Source: an uncultured Marinococcus sp. (GTDB lineage Bacteria > Bacillota > Bacilli > Bacillales > Marinococcaceae). Taken from it: DNA of 64,000 bases. A program made the translations under genes and the position numbers. Below are positions 17,553-26,745 of the stretch, one piece after another. How positions within the stretch are numbered: the first letter of the stretch is position 1; every line of letters begins with the position of its first letter. Where the stretch lies: NCBI RefSeq assembly GCF_947493875.1, contig NZ_CANLSU010000002.1, forward strand, positions 248,001-312,000, given 5' to 3'. Below the pieces are notes generated by a model. That model was not told where the DNA came from and did no database searches. It saw only the letters and a program-made list of their open reading frames with translations.

Positions 17553-18410
17553 TTGCCAAAAATCGCCATAGTAACCGACAGCACCTCGTACCTGAATCCT
17601 GAAGAACTCAGACAGTGGAGCATTCATGAAATCCCGCTCAATGTGGTGGTGAATGAAGAAACGATGCCGGAGACCGACTGGGACGTTGCCACGTATTATC
17701 AGGCGATGAGAAATTCGGAGACGCTTCCGACCACGTCGCAGCCGTCACCGGGAAAAATGGAGGACCTGTACCGGGAGCTTGCCTGGGAGGCCGATGAAAT
17801 TATTTCCATTCATTTAAGCAGCGGCATCAGCGGCACGCACCAGACAGCTGTCGCCGTCGCTGACGATATTAAGGATACGGTCCGCGTGCACTGCTATGAC
17901 TCGGAAATCAGTGCCCGGGCCCAGGGATATTTTGTATTAACCGCCGCCCGGATGGCCTCGGAAGGATATGATATGGCAGCTATTTTTGCCAAGCTTGATA
18001 AAATTAAAGAAACGATGCGGGCGTACTTTATCGTCGAGGACCTGCGCCACCTGCAGCGGGGCGGCCGGCTGAGCGGGGCGCAGGCTATGGTTGGCAGCAT
18101 GCTGCGTATCAAGCCGGTGCTCGAATTTACCGACAAAAAGATTATACCGTATGAAAAGGTACGCACCTCCAAAAAAGCACTCGCCCGTATTCAGTCCCTT
18201 TTTTTGGAGGAAGCCGCCAAGGGGCCGCTTGAAGCGAGCGTCCTGCACGCAAACGCTGAAGAGACCGGGGAGGCATTTCGCAGGCAGCTGCAGGAGGCCT
18301 CGCCGGAGTCCCGGATCTCTCTCGAACACCTCGGTCCGGTGATTGGCACCCATCTCGGGGAAAACGCCATCGGGCTCGCCTGGTACCGCCCCGAAACCCT
18401 CTCTGAGTAA
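17553..18410 (+). CDS. degV: DegV family fatty-acid-binding protein
   Basis: A 285-residue DegV (FakB-like) protein. These bind a fatty acid and present it to the kinase FakA for phosphorylation. The family start KIAIVTDSTSYLNPEE, the fatty-acid-binding motif HLSSGISGTHQTA and the RGGRLSGAQAMVGSMLRIKP helix are present. The TTG start follows GGAGAGGG. It occupies the position of the degV/yviA gene between degU and comFA in B. subtilis. No fakA is in the window. Confidence 0.92.
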   Translation: MPKIAIVTDSTSYLNPEELRQWSIHEIPLNVVVNEETMPETDWDVATYYQAMRNSETLPTTSQPSPGKMEDLYRELAWEADEIISIHLSSGISGTHQTAVAVADDIKDTVRVHCYDSEISARAQGYFVLTAARMASEGYDMAAIFAKLDKIKETMRAYFIVEDLRHLQRGGRLSGAQAMVGSMLRIKPVLEFTDKKIIPYEKVRTSKKALARIQSLFLEEAAKGPLEASVLHANAEETGEAFRRQLQEASPESRISLEHLGPVIGTHLGENAIGLAWYRPETLSE

Positions 18411-18413
18411 CAC

Positions 18414-18442
18414 CGGCGGCCGGCAGGCCGCCTCCTCTTTTT
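18414..18442 (+). terminator. Possible terminator of degV
   Basis: GGCGGCC-ggca-GGCCGCC hairpin followed by TCCTCTTTTT, a few bases after the degV stop and 30 bases before comFA. Confidence 0.5.
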
Positions 18443-18471
18443 AAACCCTCCCACGAAAGGAACCACCTCCC

Positions 18472-19929
18472 ATGAATAAGCTATCCAACTGGTTTGCCGG
18501 CAGCAAGCGGCCGGATTCCCCCTTTTCCTCCTTATCCTCTGATGCAGAGATTCCCGCTATACCCTTACCAGATTATAAACAGATGCAGGCCCACTGCAGC
18601 GGCCGGGCGCTTCTGGCTCAGGAGCTGCCGTACGATCAAAAAATTATTGAAGCCTATGTGCAGGCGGGAATGCTGCAGGAGGTGCCTGCCATCACGCAGC
18701 AGGGCCCTTTTTGGCGGTGCCTGCGCTGCAGCAGCCAGACCCCCGGCTTGTTCGGTGCCCACGCATGTGCGTGCGGGCGTAAGCGTTGCGTCTACTGCCG
18801 CGAGTGTCTGGAAATGGGGCGGGTGTCGGCCTGCACGCCGCTCTATTATTGGACTGGACCCGAATCCCGCGAAGTGTTCACCGATCCGCTCATATGGAGC
18901 GGCCGGCTGTCTTCCGGGCAGGAACGGGCCTCCCGTGCCGCTTACGGGGCCGGGCTGCGGAAGCAGGAGCTGTATATCTGGGCGGTGTGCGGCGCCGGGA
19001 AAACCGAAATGATGTTTCAGGCCGTGGCCGGGGCACTCGCCAGAGGCGAACGGGTGCTGTGGACAACGCCACGGACGGATGTCGTGCGCGAGCTGTACCC
19101 GCGTCTTTTGGGCGTGTTTCCCGGGGTTCCGGCTGCAGCCTGGTATGCGGGCAGCCCTGATGCCCGGCCGGAGGCGCGTCTTGTGCTCGCAACGGCCCAT
19201 CAGGTGCGCCGGTTCAAAGGGGCCTTCGATGTAGTGATAATTGATGAGGTGGACGCGTTTCCGTACGTGTTTGATCCGGGCCTCCAGCAGGCCGTGCGGG
19301 AAGCATGCCGACGGGAAACCGCAGTTATCTACTTAAGTGCGACGCCCGGAAAGGACGAACAGCGGCGGATGAAGAGCGGGGCTCTCTCGTATGTGAAGGT
19401 GCCGCGCCGGTTTCACGGCCAGCCGCTTCCGGTGCCGGAGAGCCGGTGGGCCGGGAACTGGAGGCTGCAGGTCTCTCGCGGGCGTCTGCCGCATGCGCTG
19501 CTGCAATGGTGCCAGTCGCGGGACACCGCCTATCCGCTGTTTGTGTTCGTCCCATCGGTAGCGGCTGTTCGCCCGGTGGTGGAAGCGCTCCGGGCGGAGG
19601 ACTTTCGCTGCGAAGGCGTGCACGCAGAAGACGAAAAGCGCGAAGAAAAAATTACGGCCTTCCGCGAGGGGCATATCGATATTCTGGTGACAACCACAAT
19701 TCTGGAGCGGGGCGTCACGATACCCAAAGCGGACGTGGCGGTGCTTGGCGCCGACGATGATATTTTCACCGAAAGTGCCCTCGTGCAAATCGCCGGCAGA
19801 GCCGGACGGAATCCGGAGCGGCCGGAGGGGGACGTGGTTTTCTTTCACTATGGCCGTACAAAAGCGATGCAGCAGACGATCCGCCATATCCAAACAATGA
19901 ACCGGGAGGAGGCGGCGCCCGTTGAATGA
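18472..19929 (+). CDS. comFA: Competence DNA-uptake helicase ComFA
   Basis: A DEAD-box-like ATPase of 485 residues required for import of transforming DNA on the cytoplasmic face of the membrane. A four-cysteine zinc motif lies at about residues 82-110 (CLRC ... CACGRKRCVYCREC), as in ComFA. Walker A is CGAGKTEMMF, and the Walker B/DEAD variant is VIIDEVDAFPY, followed by YLSATPG. The C-terminal helicase motif VI region reads LVQIAGRAGRNPERPEGDVVF. Its stop codon overlaps the start of comFC. No comFB gene separates them, unlike B. subtilis. Confidence 0.93.
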   Translation: MNKLSNWFAGSKRPDSPFSSLSSDAEIPAIPLPDYKQMQAHCSGRALLAQELPYDQKIIEAYVQAGMLQEVPAITQQGPFWRCLRCSSQTPGLFGAHACACGRKRCVYCRECLEMGRVSACTPLYYWTGPESREVFTDPLIWSGRLSSGQERASRAAYGAGLRKQELYIWAVCGAGKTEMMFQAVAGALARGERVLWTTPRTDVVRELYPRLLGVFPGVPAAAWYAGSPDARPEARLVLATAHQVRRFKGAFDVVIIDEVDAFPYVFDPGLQQAVREACRRETAVIYLSATPGKDEQRRMKSGALSYVKVPRRFHGQPLPVPESRWAGNWRLQVSRGRLPHALLQWCQSRDTAYPLFVFVPSVAAVRPVVEALRAEDFRCEGVHAEDEKREEKITAFREGHIDILVTTTILERGVTIPKADVAVLGADDDIFTESALVQIAGRAGRNPERPEGDVVFFHYGRTKAMQQTIRHIQTMNREEAAPVE

Positions 19930-20635
19930 AACTTCTCTATTATCGTTTGCACGTGGATACTGCCTGTCCTGCCGCGAGCGCCTGCAGACGTCCTGGACGT
20001 ACAATAACCTGTTTGCGTGGAGAGAAGCAAAGCTCTGCGACACCTGCGCCGGCCAGCTGCCTGCGATCACCGGACCGGTGTGTCCGGAGTGCTCGGCGCC
20101 GGGGCACGTGGACGTCTGTTCCGACTGTCTGAGCTGGCGCCGGCATACCGGGGACAAGGGATGGATGAAAAACGTATCGCTGTTTCACTACGACGACTGG
20201 ATGCAGGCGTGGACGGCCCGCTGGAAATTCCGCGGCGACGCAGTAATGGCCGCCGCATTTTATCACGACCTTCGCCGGGTGTACCGGCAGCATTTCCGTG
20301 GTTTTGTACCGGTTCCGGTGCCGCTTGCGCCTGTGCGGATGCAGGAACGCCGGTTTAATCAGGCGGAGGTGCTTGCAGCCGCCCTTAAAGTGCCGTATGT
20401 TCTGGCACTCGAACGCCCGGACGGGGAGGTCGGCAAACAAAGCAAGCAGACAAAACGGGAGCGGCTGCAGACGGTGCGCGGATTTACCGTCGCTGCTCCG
20501 GATCAGATTTCCGGCCGGAACGTTCTGCTCATTGACGATATTTACACGACTGGTGCAACGGTCCGCGAAGCAGCGCAAGTGCTTGAGGCGGCAGGAGCTT
20601 CTTTAACGGCTTCGCTCACATTGATTCGTGCTTAA
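19922..20635 (+). CDS. comFC: Competence protein ComFC (phosphoribosyltransferase-like)
   Basis: A 237-residue ComF family protein. The N-terminal zinc-finger-like region has four CxxC pairs (CLSC, CDTC, CPEC, CSDC). The C-terminal PRPP-binding type I phosphoribosyltransferase motif is VLLIDDIYTTGATVREAA. ComFC is needed for DNA uptake together with ComFA; its enzymatic substrate is not known. The TTG start at 19922 overlaps the comFA stop by eight bases, with GGGAGGAGG upstream, so translation is coupled. Confidence 0.92.
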   Translation: MNETSLLSFARGYCLSCRERLQTSWTYNNLFAWREAKLCDTCAGQLPAITGPVCPECSAPGHVDVCSDCLSWRRHTGDKGWMKNVSLFHYDDWMQAWTARWKFRGDAVMAAAFYHDLRRVYRQHFRGFVPVPVPLAPVRMQERRFNQAEVLAAALKVPYVLALERPDGEVGKQSKQTKRERLQTVRGFTVAAPDQISGRNVLLIDDIYTTGATVREAAQVLEAAGASLTASLTLIRA

Positions 20636-20694
20636 ACTCTCCGTTGGTTGTGCCGATATAATAGGCAAAGTAAACGAGAAGGAGAAGACGAGCT

Positions 20695-21099
20695 ATGGCC
20701 GAATTAAAAAACTGTCCGTCATGCGGCAATTTATTTGTACAGGCTCTCCGTGCCGTCTGTCTGGAATGCCACCGGGCGGAGGAGGCACGGTTCCAGAAGG
20801 TGTACACGCACGTAAGAAAGAGTAAGCACCGGCAGTCAACGATTACGGATGTTACCGAGGCTACCGGGGTCAGCGAGGAAGATATTTTCCGCTATATTCG
20901 CGAGGGACGCCTGAGCCTGGCAAATCTGCCGAACTTCAGCTATCCGTGTGAGGGATGCGGTGAACCAATCCGGGAGTACCGGCTCTGCCGGTCGTGTACC
21001 AGCCGTATTTCTTCAGGGCTGAAGGCGGAAGAAAAACAGAGGGAGTGGGAAGCCCGTCAGATTAAGAACAAACGGTCGACGTACCGGTCGCGGGAATAA
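20695..21099 (+). CDS. yvyF: Flagellar operon protein YvyF
   Basis: A 134-residue small zinc-finger-like protein (TIGR03826 family) found immediately before flgM in Bacillaceae. Two CxxC pairs lie at the N-terminus (CPSCGN, CLECHR) and two near the C-terminus (CEGCGEP, CRSCTS). Between them is a MerR/excisionase-like helix-turn-helix (TEATGVSEEDIFRYIREGRLSL shortened). It has been implicated in regulating flagellar gene expression, but the mechanism is unclear. GAAGGAGAAG precedes the ATG. Confidence 0.88.
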   Translation: MAELKNCPSCGNLFVQALRAVCLECHRAEEARFQKVYTHVRKSKHRQSTITDVTEATGVSEEDIFRYIREGRLSLANLPNFSYPCEGCGEPIREYRLCRSCTSRISSGLKAEEKQREWEARQIKNKRSTYRSRE

Positions 21100-21153
21100 C
21101 GAATGAGTCAAAAAGCATGTATGTATGTTAAAATTTAAGTCTTAAGTACCAAG

Positions 21154-21179
21154 GAAATCACCGGCGGAATGACCGATAT
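21154..21179 (+). promoter_or_regulatory. SigD-like promoter for the flgM-flgN-flgK-flgL genes
   Basis: GAAA, 14 bases, then ACCGATAT, close to the SigD consensus (TAAA, 15, GCCGATAA), 54 bases upstream of flgM. A SigD-dependent flgM promoter is established in B. subtilis. Confidence 0.55.
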
Positions 21180-21232
21180 AAATAGTAACAAAACAGCCGG
21201 AGCAGAACGTCCGGATGGGAGGGACCACACAG

Positions 21233-21499
21233 ATGAAAATTCATTCCGCGCATTCCGCTAATGCCATATACCGCAGCCAGTCCGCCCAGCAGCAGAAGCT
21301 GCCGCAGGGAGAGCAGGCGGGGAAAAAAGATTCTGTCGAAATTTCAAGCGCAGCCAAGGAGCTGCAGCAGTCGGAAGCGATCGACCCGGCTCGCAGGGAA
21401 AAGGTCGAACAGCTGAAAGCCCAGATTGAAAACGGCACGTACGAAGTACGGGCGGAGCAGACAGCAAAGAAAATGCAGGACTACTGGAACAATCAGTAA
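21233..21499 (+). CDS. flgM: Anti-sigma-D factor FlgM
   Basis: An 88-residue flexible protein that binds SigD and holds it inactive until the hook-basal body is complete. The start MKIHSAHSANAIYRSQ at 21233 follows GGGAGGGACC; a six-residue upstream extension lacks a ribosome site. The FlgM core KKDSVEISSAAKELQQ and the C-terminal SigD-binding helix (REKVEQLKAQIENGTYEV) are visible. A perfect hairpin AACAGGCCG/CGGCCTGTT without T-run follows the stop (21499-21520). Confidence 0.92.
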   Translation: MKIHSAHSANAIYRSQSAQQQKLPQGEQAGKKDSVEISSAAKELQQSEAIDPARREKVEQLKAQIENGTYEVRAEQTAKKMQDYWNNQ

Positions 21500-21547
21500 C
21501 AGGCCGCCAGCCGGCCTGTTGATACATATACCTAAAGGAGCGGTTGC

Positions 21548-22033
21548 ATGAGCGTACAGATAGTAGTAGAGCAGCTTGGCGCCCTAATCGAGGAACACCG
21601 GGTACTGCTTGGTATGTCCGAACGAAAGACGCAGGTGCTGAAAAAAAATGACGCTGGAGACCTGCAGCAGCTCATCCGCGACGAACGCCGCCAGGTGCAG
21701 CGCATTACACGGATCGAGCGGGAGCGCCACCAGCAGGCCGCAGCACTTGCAGGGGCCAATCCCGAAAACGCCGTATCCATCGATGCGTTAAAGCCGCTTG
21801 CCGATGATAAGGAGCGCGCACGTCTCGAAGCGCTGCAGTACGAGCTGATTCAGGTGATGACCGCTCTGCAGCACCAGGAGGAGCTGAACCGTGCGATGCT
21901 TGAGGACGCCATGAAATACACGCAGGTGATGCTTGGCGCCATGCAGCCGCAGGAGTCGGCGCAGTACGGCCGGCAGGGTCTGGCCCCGCAGCGCACGAAG
22001 CGGGAGTACTCGGTCTTTGATTCACGGGCATAA
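21548..22033 (+). CDS. flgN: Flagellar chaperone FlgN (YvyG)
   Basis: A 161-residue helical coiled-coil protein, the export chaperone for the hook-filament junction proteins FlgK and FlgL encoded just downstream. The N-terminal helices (LIEEHRVLLGMSERKTQVLKK) and NDAGDLQQLIRDERRQVQRI are typical. The C-terminal part is glutamine-rich. AAAGGAGCGG precedes the ATG. The spacing of 33 bases to flgK indicates one operon. Confidence 0.88.
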   Translation: MSVQIVVEQLGALIEEHRVLLGMSERKTQVLKKNDAGDLQQLIRDERRQVQRITRIERERHQQAAALAGANPENAVSIDALKPLADDKERARLEALQYELIQVMTALQHQEELNRAMLEDAMKYTQVMLGAMQPQESAQYGRQGLAPQRTKREYSVFDSRA

Positions 22034-22066
22034 GCAGAAGGTACATAGAAACGGGGAGGAAAATGC

Positions 22067-23668
22067 ATGAGTTCAACATTCATGGGGCTTGAAACAGCGA
22101 AACGGGCACTCACTGCCCAGCAGCACGCGCTGCAGACGACAGGACATAACATTGCCAATGCCAATACGCCGGGGTTCACGCGGCAGCGGGTCGACCTGCA
22201 GCAGAGTGATGCTTTTTCGAAAGCCGGCATGAACCAGCCGAGCACACCGGGCCAGATGGGCACCGGGGTGGACTCGAACACGGTCGCGCGAATCCGGGAC
22301 CAGTATCTTGATGTGCAGTACCGGGGCGAAAACGCGAAGCTCGGCTACTGGGAAACGAAAAACGAAAACCTTTCCCGCATGGAGGACCTGATGAACGAGC
22401 CAACTGATGAAGGCGTCGCCAATGCGATGGACGAATTCTGGAAGTCGCTGCAGGACCTGTCGGCCAATCCGGAGGACTCCGGGGCACGCTCAGTCGTTCG
22501 CCAGCGCGGGGAAGCAATGGTGGACACCTTTTCCTACATATCTAATTCGCTGCAGGCGAACAAAACCGACCTCGACGCCCAGATTGATAACGAAACCGGG
22601 CAGTTTAATTCGCTTCTCAGCCAGATCAGCAGCGTGAACGAACAGATCGCGGGCGTGGAGCCGCACGGCAAGGTGCCAAACGACCTGTATGATGAACGGG
22701 ACCGGCTGATTGACGAGCTGTCGTCCATGGCCACCGTGGAAGTGAAGCGCAATCCGAGCGGCGGGAACGCAAACAGCAACGCTGAAGGCACCGTCGATAT
22801 TTTCATGACGAGCGATACCGGCGAGCGGCTGCAGAAGCTGGTGGACGGCAATGCTCTTGCGTACCAGGAAGTGAACGTGGAGAAATCCGCCGGCCGTGAC
22901 GGGCACGTGGAAACGGCCAGCTTTGAATGGGCGAACGGCAAAGCAGGCACAAACATTACCAATCCATCGGACAGTGCCAATGCGTTTATGCAGTCGAGCG
23001 GCAGCATGCAGGGCCTGCATGAGGCCTACGGCTACATGGATGAAGCATCTGGGGAGGTAGAGGGTCTGTACACGGACATGCTCGACAGCATTGACACAAT
23101 GGTTACCACCTTTGCGAACGCGCTCAATGAGACCCACCGGGAAGGGTGGACGATGAACGATGTTGAAGCGGGCACCAAGGGTGCCGGCGTTGACTTTTTC
23201 AGCTTCGATCCGGCCGTTCTCGAAAATAAAGGAGCAGCGAGTGCACTTCGTGTGAGCGAAGATGTCAAAGCTGACTTAAACAATATCGCTGCCGCCACGG
23301 AATCGGAAAACGGGACCGGCTACGCCGGCAATGGCAGTAATGCGCTGAACCTGGCCAATGTGAAGGACGCGGACCTGAACTTCGGGGAAAACGGCGAAAA
23401 CTCGACAAGCGTGCAGCGGTTCTACCAGGGCGTGATCGGCCAGATGGCGGTTGATGCAAGCGAAGCGAACCAAAAAACAAACATTACCCAGTCGCTCACC
23501 TCAAGCGCCGACGAGCGCCGCATGTCAGTGAGCGGGGTAAGCATGGATGAGGAAATGGCCAACATGATTCAGTTCCAGCACGCCTACAATGCGGCGTCCC
23601 GGAGCGTAACGACGTTTGACGAAATGCTCGACCGCATCATCAACAACATGGGTCTGGTCGGCCGTTAA
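22067..23668 (+). CDS. flgK: Flagellar hook-associated protein 1, FlgK
   Basis: Hook-filament junction protein of 533 residues. The N-terminal D0 helix with the rod/hook motif HALQTTGHNIANANTPGFTRQR, and the C-terminal GVSMDEEMANMIQFQHAYNAASR with its coiled D0 helix, are both intact. The middle is acidic and Asn/Gly-rich, consistent with surface exposure in brine. GGGGAGGAAAA ribosome site. Confidence 0.95.
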   Translation: MSSTFMGLETAKRALTAQQHALQTTGHNIANANTPGFTRQRVDLQQSDAFSKAGMNQPSTPGQMGTGVDSNTVARIRDQYLDVQYRGENAKLGYWETKNENLSRMEDLMNEPTDEGVANAMDEFWKSLQDLSANPEDSGARSVVRQRGEAMVDTFSYISNSLQANKTDLDAQIDNETGQFNSLLSQISSVNEQIAGVEPHGKVPNDLYDERDRLIDELSSMATVEVKRNPSGGNANSNAEGTVDIFMTSDTGERLQKLVDGNALAYQEVNVEKSAGRDGHVETASFEWANGKAGTNITNPSDSANAFMQSSGSMQGLHEAYGYMDEASGEVEGLYTDMLDSIDTMVTTFANALNETHREGWTMNDVEAGTKGAGVDFFSFDPAVLENKGAASALRVSEDVKADLNNIAAATESENGTGYAGNGSNALNLANVKDADLNFGENGENSTSVQRFYQGVIGQMAVDASEANQKTNITQSLTSSADERRMSVSGVSMDEEMANMIQFQHAYNAASRSVTTFDEMLDRIINNMGLVGR

Positions 23669-23686
23669 GAAAAGGAGGAAGCCAAT

Positions 23687-24586
23687 ATGCGAGTCACCCA
23701 GCAGATGATGACCCAGCGCTCCACCGGGCATATCAGCCAGAGCTATGATCAGATGATGAATCTGCAGGACCAGCTGTCCACCGGTAAAAAAATCACCCGG
23801 GCCTCCCAGGACCCGGTCGTTGCGATGAACGGCATGCGCTACCGTTCCCAGGTCGGTGAGGTGGAGCAGTTTGAACGGAACGTCGGCGAAGCGCACAACT
23901 GGCTCGACTCCAGCGACGCCGCGCTCGGGGAAGCAACCCAGGTGATGCAGCGGGTGCGCGAGCTTGTTACCCAGGCGTCGAACGACACCTACGAAGGTGA
24001 ACAGCGCGGTAACATCGCCAAAGAGATCAGTGAGCTGAAGGAACAGCTGATCAGCTCCGCCAACTCCAAGATCGGGGACAAATACATTTTTAACGGCTCC
24101 AACACCACGAACCCGCCAATTGATACTGACGCGACCGCGGACGGTGTGACGGCAGACAGCTTCACCGGCCACGGCGATGCGGTAGAAATGGAGCTCATGA
24201 AGGGCATCAAGATCGATGTCAGCTCCACTCCGGGCGAGGTGTTTAACGAGCAGCTGTTTTCTGAGCTTGAACAGCTGCAGGCCGATCTGGAAAACCCGGA
24301 CACCACCGGCGAAGATTTGCAGAAATATCTGGGCACGCTTGACGAACAGATGAACAGCATCGTAAACGAGCGGGCCGAGCTCGGCGCCCGGTCCAACCGG
24401 ATCGAAATGATCGAAAGCCGGCTCGCCGACCAGAAGGTCATCTCCAACAAAATTATGTCCAACAATGAAAACGCCGATCTCGAAGAAGTGATTACCAATT
24501 TAACGAACCAGCAGACCGTGCATCAGGCGGCGCTAGCCTCGGCTGGGCGGATTATGCAGACGACGCTTCTGGACTTTTTAAGGTAA
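23687..24586 (+). CDS. flgL: Flagellar hook-associated protein 3, FlgL
   Basis: Second hook-filament junction protein, 299 residues, 18 bases after flgK. The N-terminal flagellin-like helix MRVTQQMMTQRSTGHISQSY, then LQDQLSTGKKITRASQDP, and the C-terminal helix ending RIMQTTLLDFLR are the usual termini. The middle domain is acidic. AAGGAGGAAG ribosome site. The 115-base gap to fliW is AT-rich, with a TATACT hexamer at 24637, but no convincing -35. Confidence 0.94.
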   Translation: MRVTQQMMTQRSTGHISQSYDQMMNLQDQLSTGKKITRASQDPVVAMNGMRYRSQVGEVEQFERNVGEAHNWLDSSDAALGEATQVMQRVRELVTQASNDTYEGEQRGNIAKEISELKEQLISSANSKIGDKYIFNGSNTTNPPIDTDATADGVTADSFTGHGDAVEMELMKGIKIDVSSTPGEVFNEQLFSELEQLQADLENPDTTGEDLQKYLGTLDEQMNSIVNERAELGARSNRIEMIESRLADQKVISNKIMSNNENADLEEVITNLTNQQTVHQAALASAGRIMQTTLLDFLR

Positions 24587-24700
24587 AAAATTTATAAAAT
24601 GTGGGAAAATCTGTTTTATTATGAAGAGCGATTCAGTATACTGGTCTTTGTGACTGTTTATCTGTTTCGTGTACGTATTCAATGATAAGGGGGCAAAGGT

Positions 24701-25153
24701 GTGGAAATCGAAACGAAGCATTTAGGTGCTGTCACGGTTGAAGAAAAAGATATTACCCGTTTTCCGCAGGGCATTCCGGCGTTTGAAGAGGAACGTGACT
24801 TCGTGTTTCTTCCGTTCGATGACAGCGGCAGCCTGTTTATTATGCAGTCGGTGCAGCATGCACATATTGCCTTTATTACCGCTGATCCGTTTGTGTTTTT
24901 TCCGGACTACGAGCTTGAAGTCCCGGATGCTGTCACGGAGCAGCTGCACATCGAAAACCCGGAGCAGGTACTTGTGTATGTCACCCTGACGCTTGCGAAC
25001 ACGCTTGAAGACAGTACGGCGAACCTGCAGGCACCGCTGATTATCAATGTCGAACAAAAGCTCGGCAAGCAGTGGCCCATGGCGCAGTCACCGTATGAAA
25101 CGAAGCATCTGCTGTTTCAGCGGACACAGAAAGAAGGCACAGGATCATGTTAG
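24701..25153 (+). CDS. fliW: Flagellar assembly factor FliW
   Basis: A 150-residue protein that binds either unassembled flagellin or CsrA and so relieves CsrA repression of hag translation. Family features are [31 protein letters not shown] at the start (shown in full length only in the sequence) and [13 protein letters not shown] near the end. The start is GTG after GGGCAAAGGT. Its last codons overlap the start of csrA, giving the tightly linked fliW-csrA pair seen throughout Bacillus. Confidence 0.93.
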   Translation: MEIETKHLGAVTVEEKDITRFPQGIPAFEEERDFVFLPFDDSGSLFIMQSVQHAHIAFITADPFVFFPDYELEVPDAVTEQLHIENPEQVLVYVTLTLANTLEDSTANLQAPLIINVEQKLGKQWPMAQSPYETKHLLFQRTQKEGTGSC

Positions 25154-25374
25154 TACTCACACGAAAGAAAAAAGAATCGATTCGTGTCGGGGACGATATT
25201 GCGATCACTGTACTCGGAATTGAAGGGGACCAGGTGAAGCTGGGTATCGATGCTCCGGAGCATATTGATATACACCGCCAGGAAGTATATGTCTCTATCC
25301 AGCAGGAAAACCGGCAGTCGCTCGCAGGCGACATTACGCTTTTGCAGAAATTATCGGAAAATATCAAAAAATAA
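25147..25374 (+). CDS. csrA: Translational repressor CsrA
   Basis: A 75-residue RNA-binding dimer that blocks translation of flagellin mRNA by binding GGA motifs around the hag ribosome site. The sequence [18 protein letters not shown], then [22 protein letters not shown], carries the RNA-binding strand and the VHR-type motif. The start overlaps the fliW stop. Candidate targets with GGA in hairpin loops lie in both flagellin leaders at 27709 and 28693. Confidence 0.95.
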   Translation: MLVLTRKKKESIRVGDDIAITVLGIEGDQVKLGIDAPEHIDIHRQEVYVSIQQENRQSLAGDITLLQKLSENIKK

Positions 25375-25492
25375 TTAAATGACTATTCATTCACTACATA
25401 CAACTTATGAACTAATAAAAATACTAAAAAATATGTAAATGTATCTAAAAAATGAACAATAAGGAAAAATAATAGTTCTTTATTCATATTTA

Positions 25493-25501
25493 TGATATAA
25501 T
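25493..25501 (+). promoter_or_regulatory. Extended -10 promoter upstream of the DegU-like gene
   Basis: TGATATAAT, an extended -10 element (TG-n-TATAAT) with no good -35, in an AT-rich stretch after csrA. It would give a leader of about 220 bases before the DegU-like gene. I saw no known riboswitch in that leader. Confidence 0.5.
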
Positions 25502-25724
25502 TAATTTACGATAAGTGGAAAATGCCTAGGGTCATAGGGCTTCTTGTCGGAACCTGTGAAGAAAAGGTAGAATTTGTATACGGTCGTTCGAGTTCAGGGG
25601 ATTGGTTGTCCTGCTGCAGTTTACAGAGAGAAATCAACAGACAAAAACGCAGAGGGCATGCTTGGGGAAAGTGTGTTCAACAAAAATAACATCACTTTCG
25701 GTGAGGTCTCAGGAGGAATACATA

Positions 25725-26429
25725 ATGGCCAGGACTTACAGTCGTAACATCCCGGGAAGCAGGGTGCCGATTTTATTTATCGACCTGCAGGGATCAGAAG
25801 TACTGCCGCAGGCAGCAGAATCAATGGGGAAGCTGGCTGTGCGCACGAATGGGGAAGAGTGGACCACGCTTATGCAGCGCGGTCTGCAGAAGGACACGCT
25901 TTATTACACAGCGTGCAGTGATTTGGATGCGTTTGTGCGGCTTCAGGAAGCAAAACGGGTCGGCTCCACCTGCAGGATTGGTGTGAACCTGCCGGAGCGG
26001 CTCAGGCACCTGGTGGATGAATTTATCTGCCAGGAGGTAACGATGCTTTTAGCCGCCGAGCGCGAAGAAGACGACTGGCGCAAGCATTTTATGCGTGCCA
26101 CGCAGTTTCAGACGTACATCGACCCGGTGTTTCAGCCGCAGGTCGTTGAACGGTACCGCCGCATGAATCAGCTTCAGGAGGAACCACCCGAACAGCAGCT
26201 CGAACTCGACGTGCATAAAGCACGCGGCACGCTGTCCGAAGCAGAAATCCGGATTTTGGAAAAAATCCTCGAAGGCAAAAGCAACCGCAAAATTGCCGAA
26301 GAATGCTTTCTGGCCGTCGCCACCGTGAACAACCACGTCAGCCACCTGACGAAAAAGATGCAGGCCAACGACCGTACGCACACCATAAAGCGCGCGATCG
26401 AAGAAAACTGGGTCGAGTTTATAACGTAA
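25725..26429 (+). CDS. DegU-like LuxR-type regulator with degenerate receiver domain
   Basis: 234 residues from ATG 25725, chosen because CAGGAGGAATACAT precedes it. The C-terminal helix-turn-helix (LSEAEIRILEKILEGKSNRK ... VNNHVSHLTKKMQANDRTH) is close to that of DegU in this window. The segment YIDPVFQPQVVERYRRMNQL aligns with Deg[20 protein letters not shown]. The upstream ~130 residues therefore occupy the receiver position but lack the acidic pair (PILFIDLQGSEV instead of [10 protein letters not shown]) and a recognisable phospho-acceptor. It looks like an orphan, phosphorylation-independent regulator. Its place between csrA and comK/hag suggests a motility or competence role; this is inference. 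Confidence 0.7.
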   Translation: MARTYSRNIPGSRVPILFIDLQGSEVLPQAAESMGKLAVRTNGEEWTTLMQRGLQKDTLYYTACSDLDAFVRLQEAKRVGSTCRIGVNLPERLRHLVDEFICQEVTMLLAAEREEDDWRKHFMRATQFQTYIDPVFQPQVVERYRRMNQLQEEPPEQQLELDVHKARGTLSEAEIRILEKILEGKSNRKIAEECFLAVATVNNHVSHLTKKMQANDRTHTIKRAIEENWVEFIT

Positions 26430-26745
26430 AAGAAAAGCGGAGCCACCCTGAACAGCCGTTCCAGACGGCTGGCGAAAACCTGGTTGGAAGCGTCGACAGA
26501 CGGTGAAGCCAGGTGAAGCCAATGGACTGGACGGCTGGGTGGCGAAGCTGGACAGCGTGAAAGGCGGAAATATTTACTCACTGTTTGAACAGGCTCGCGG
26601 CTTTCGGTCGGCTTGAGACGACGAATTATGAAGTTCGACTAAATTCGTTACATCCTGTAACAATGTCGAACTAACTTTCTTCGTGAAAGTCCCCGAAACA
26701 GCGAATGGATCCGGGTGGTAACGCTCGGAGCTGGACAGCGAAAAC
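26430..26745 (+). repeat. Interspersed modular hairpin repeat, copy A
   Basis: Noncoding block sharing units with loci at 46.0 and 63.5 kb. It opens with AGAAAAGCGGAGCCACCCTG; the inner arms CCACCC and GGGTGG close a hairpin that ends GAAGCTGGACAG (26542-26556). A middle part holds AAGTTCGAC ... GTCGAACT arms around GTTACATCCTGTAAC. A final segment, CGGGTGGTAACGCTCGGAG then CTGGACAG (26712-26738), is the 3' arm of the commonest unit. The block is downstream of the DegU-like gene and upstream of convergent comK. Confidence 0.65.

Noticed and set aside
25502-25720. Riboswitch in the leader of the DegU-like gene
   Set aside because: The ~220-base leader shows only weak pairing (CCTA/TAGG) and none of the conserved cores of riboswitch classes I know.
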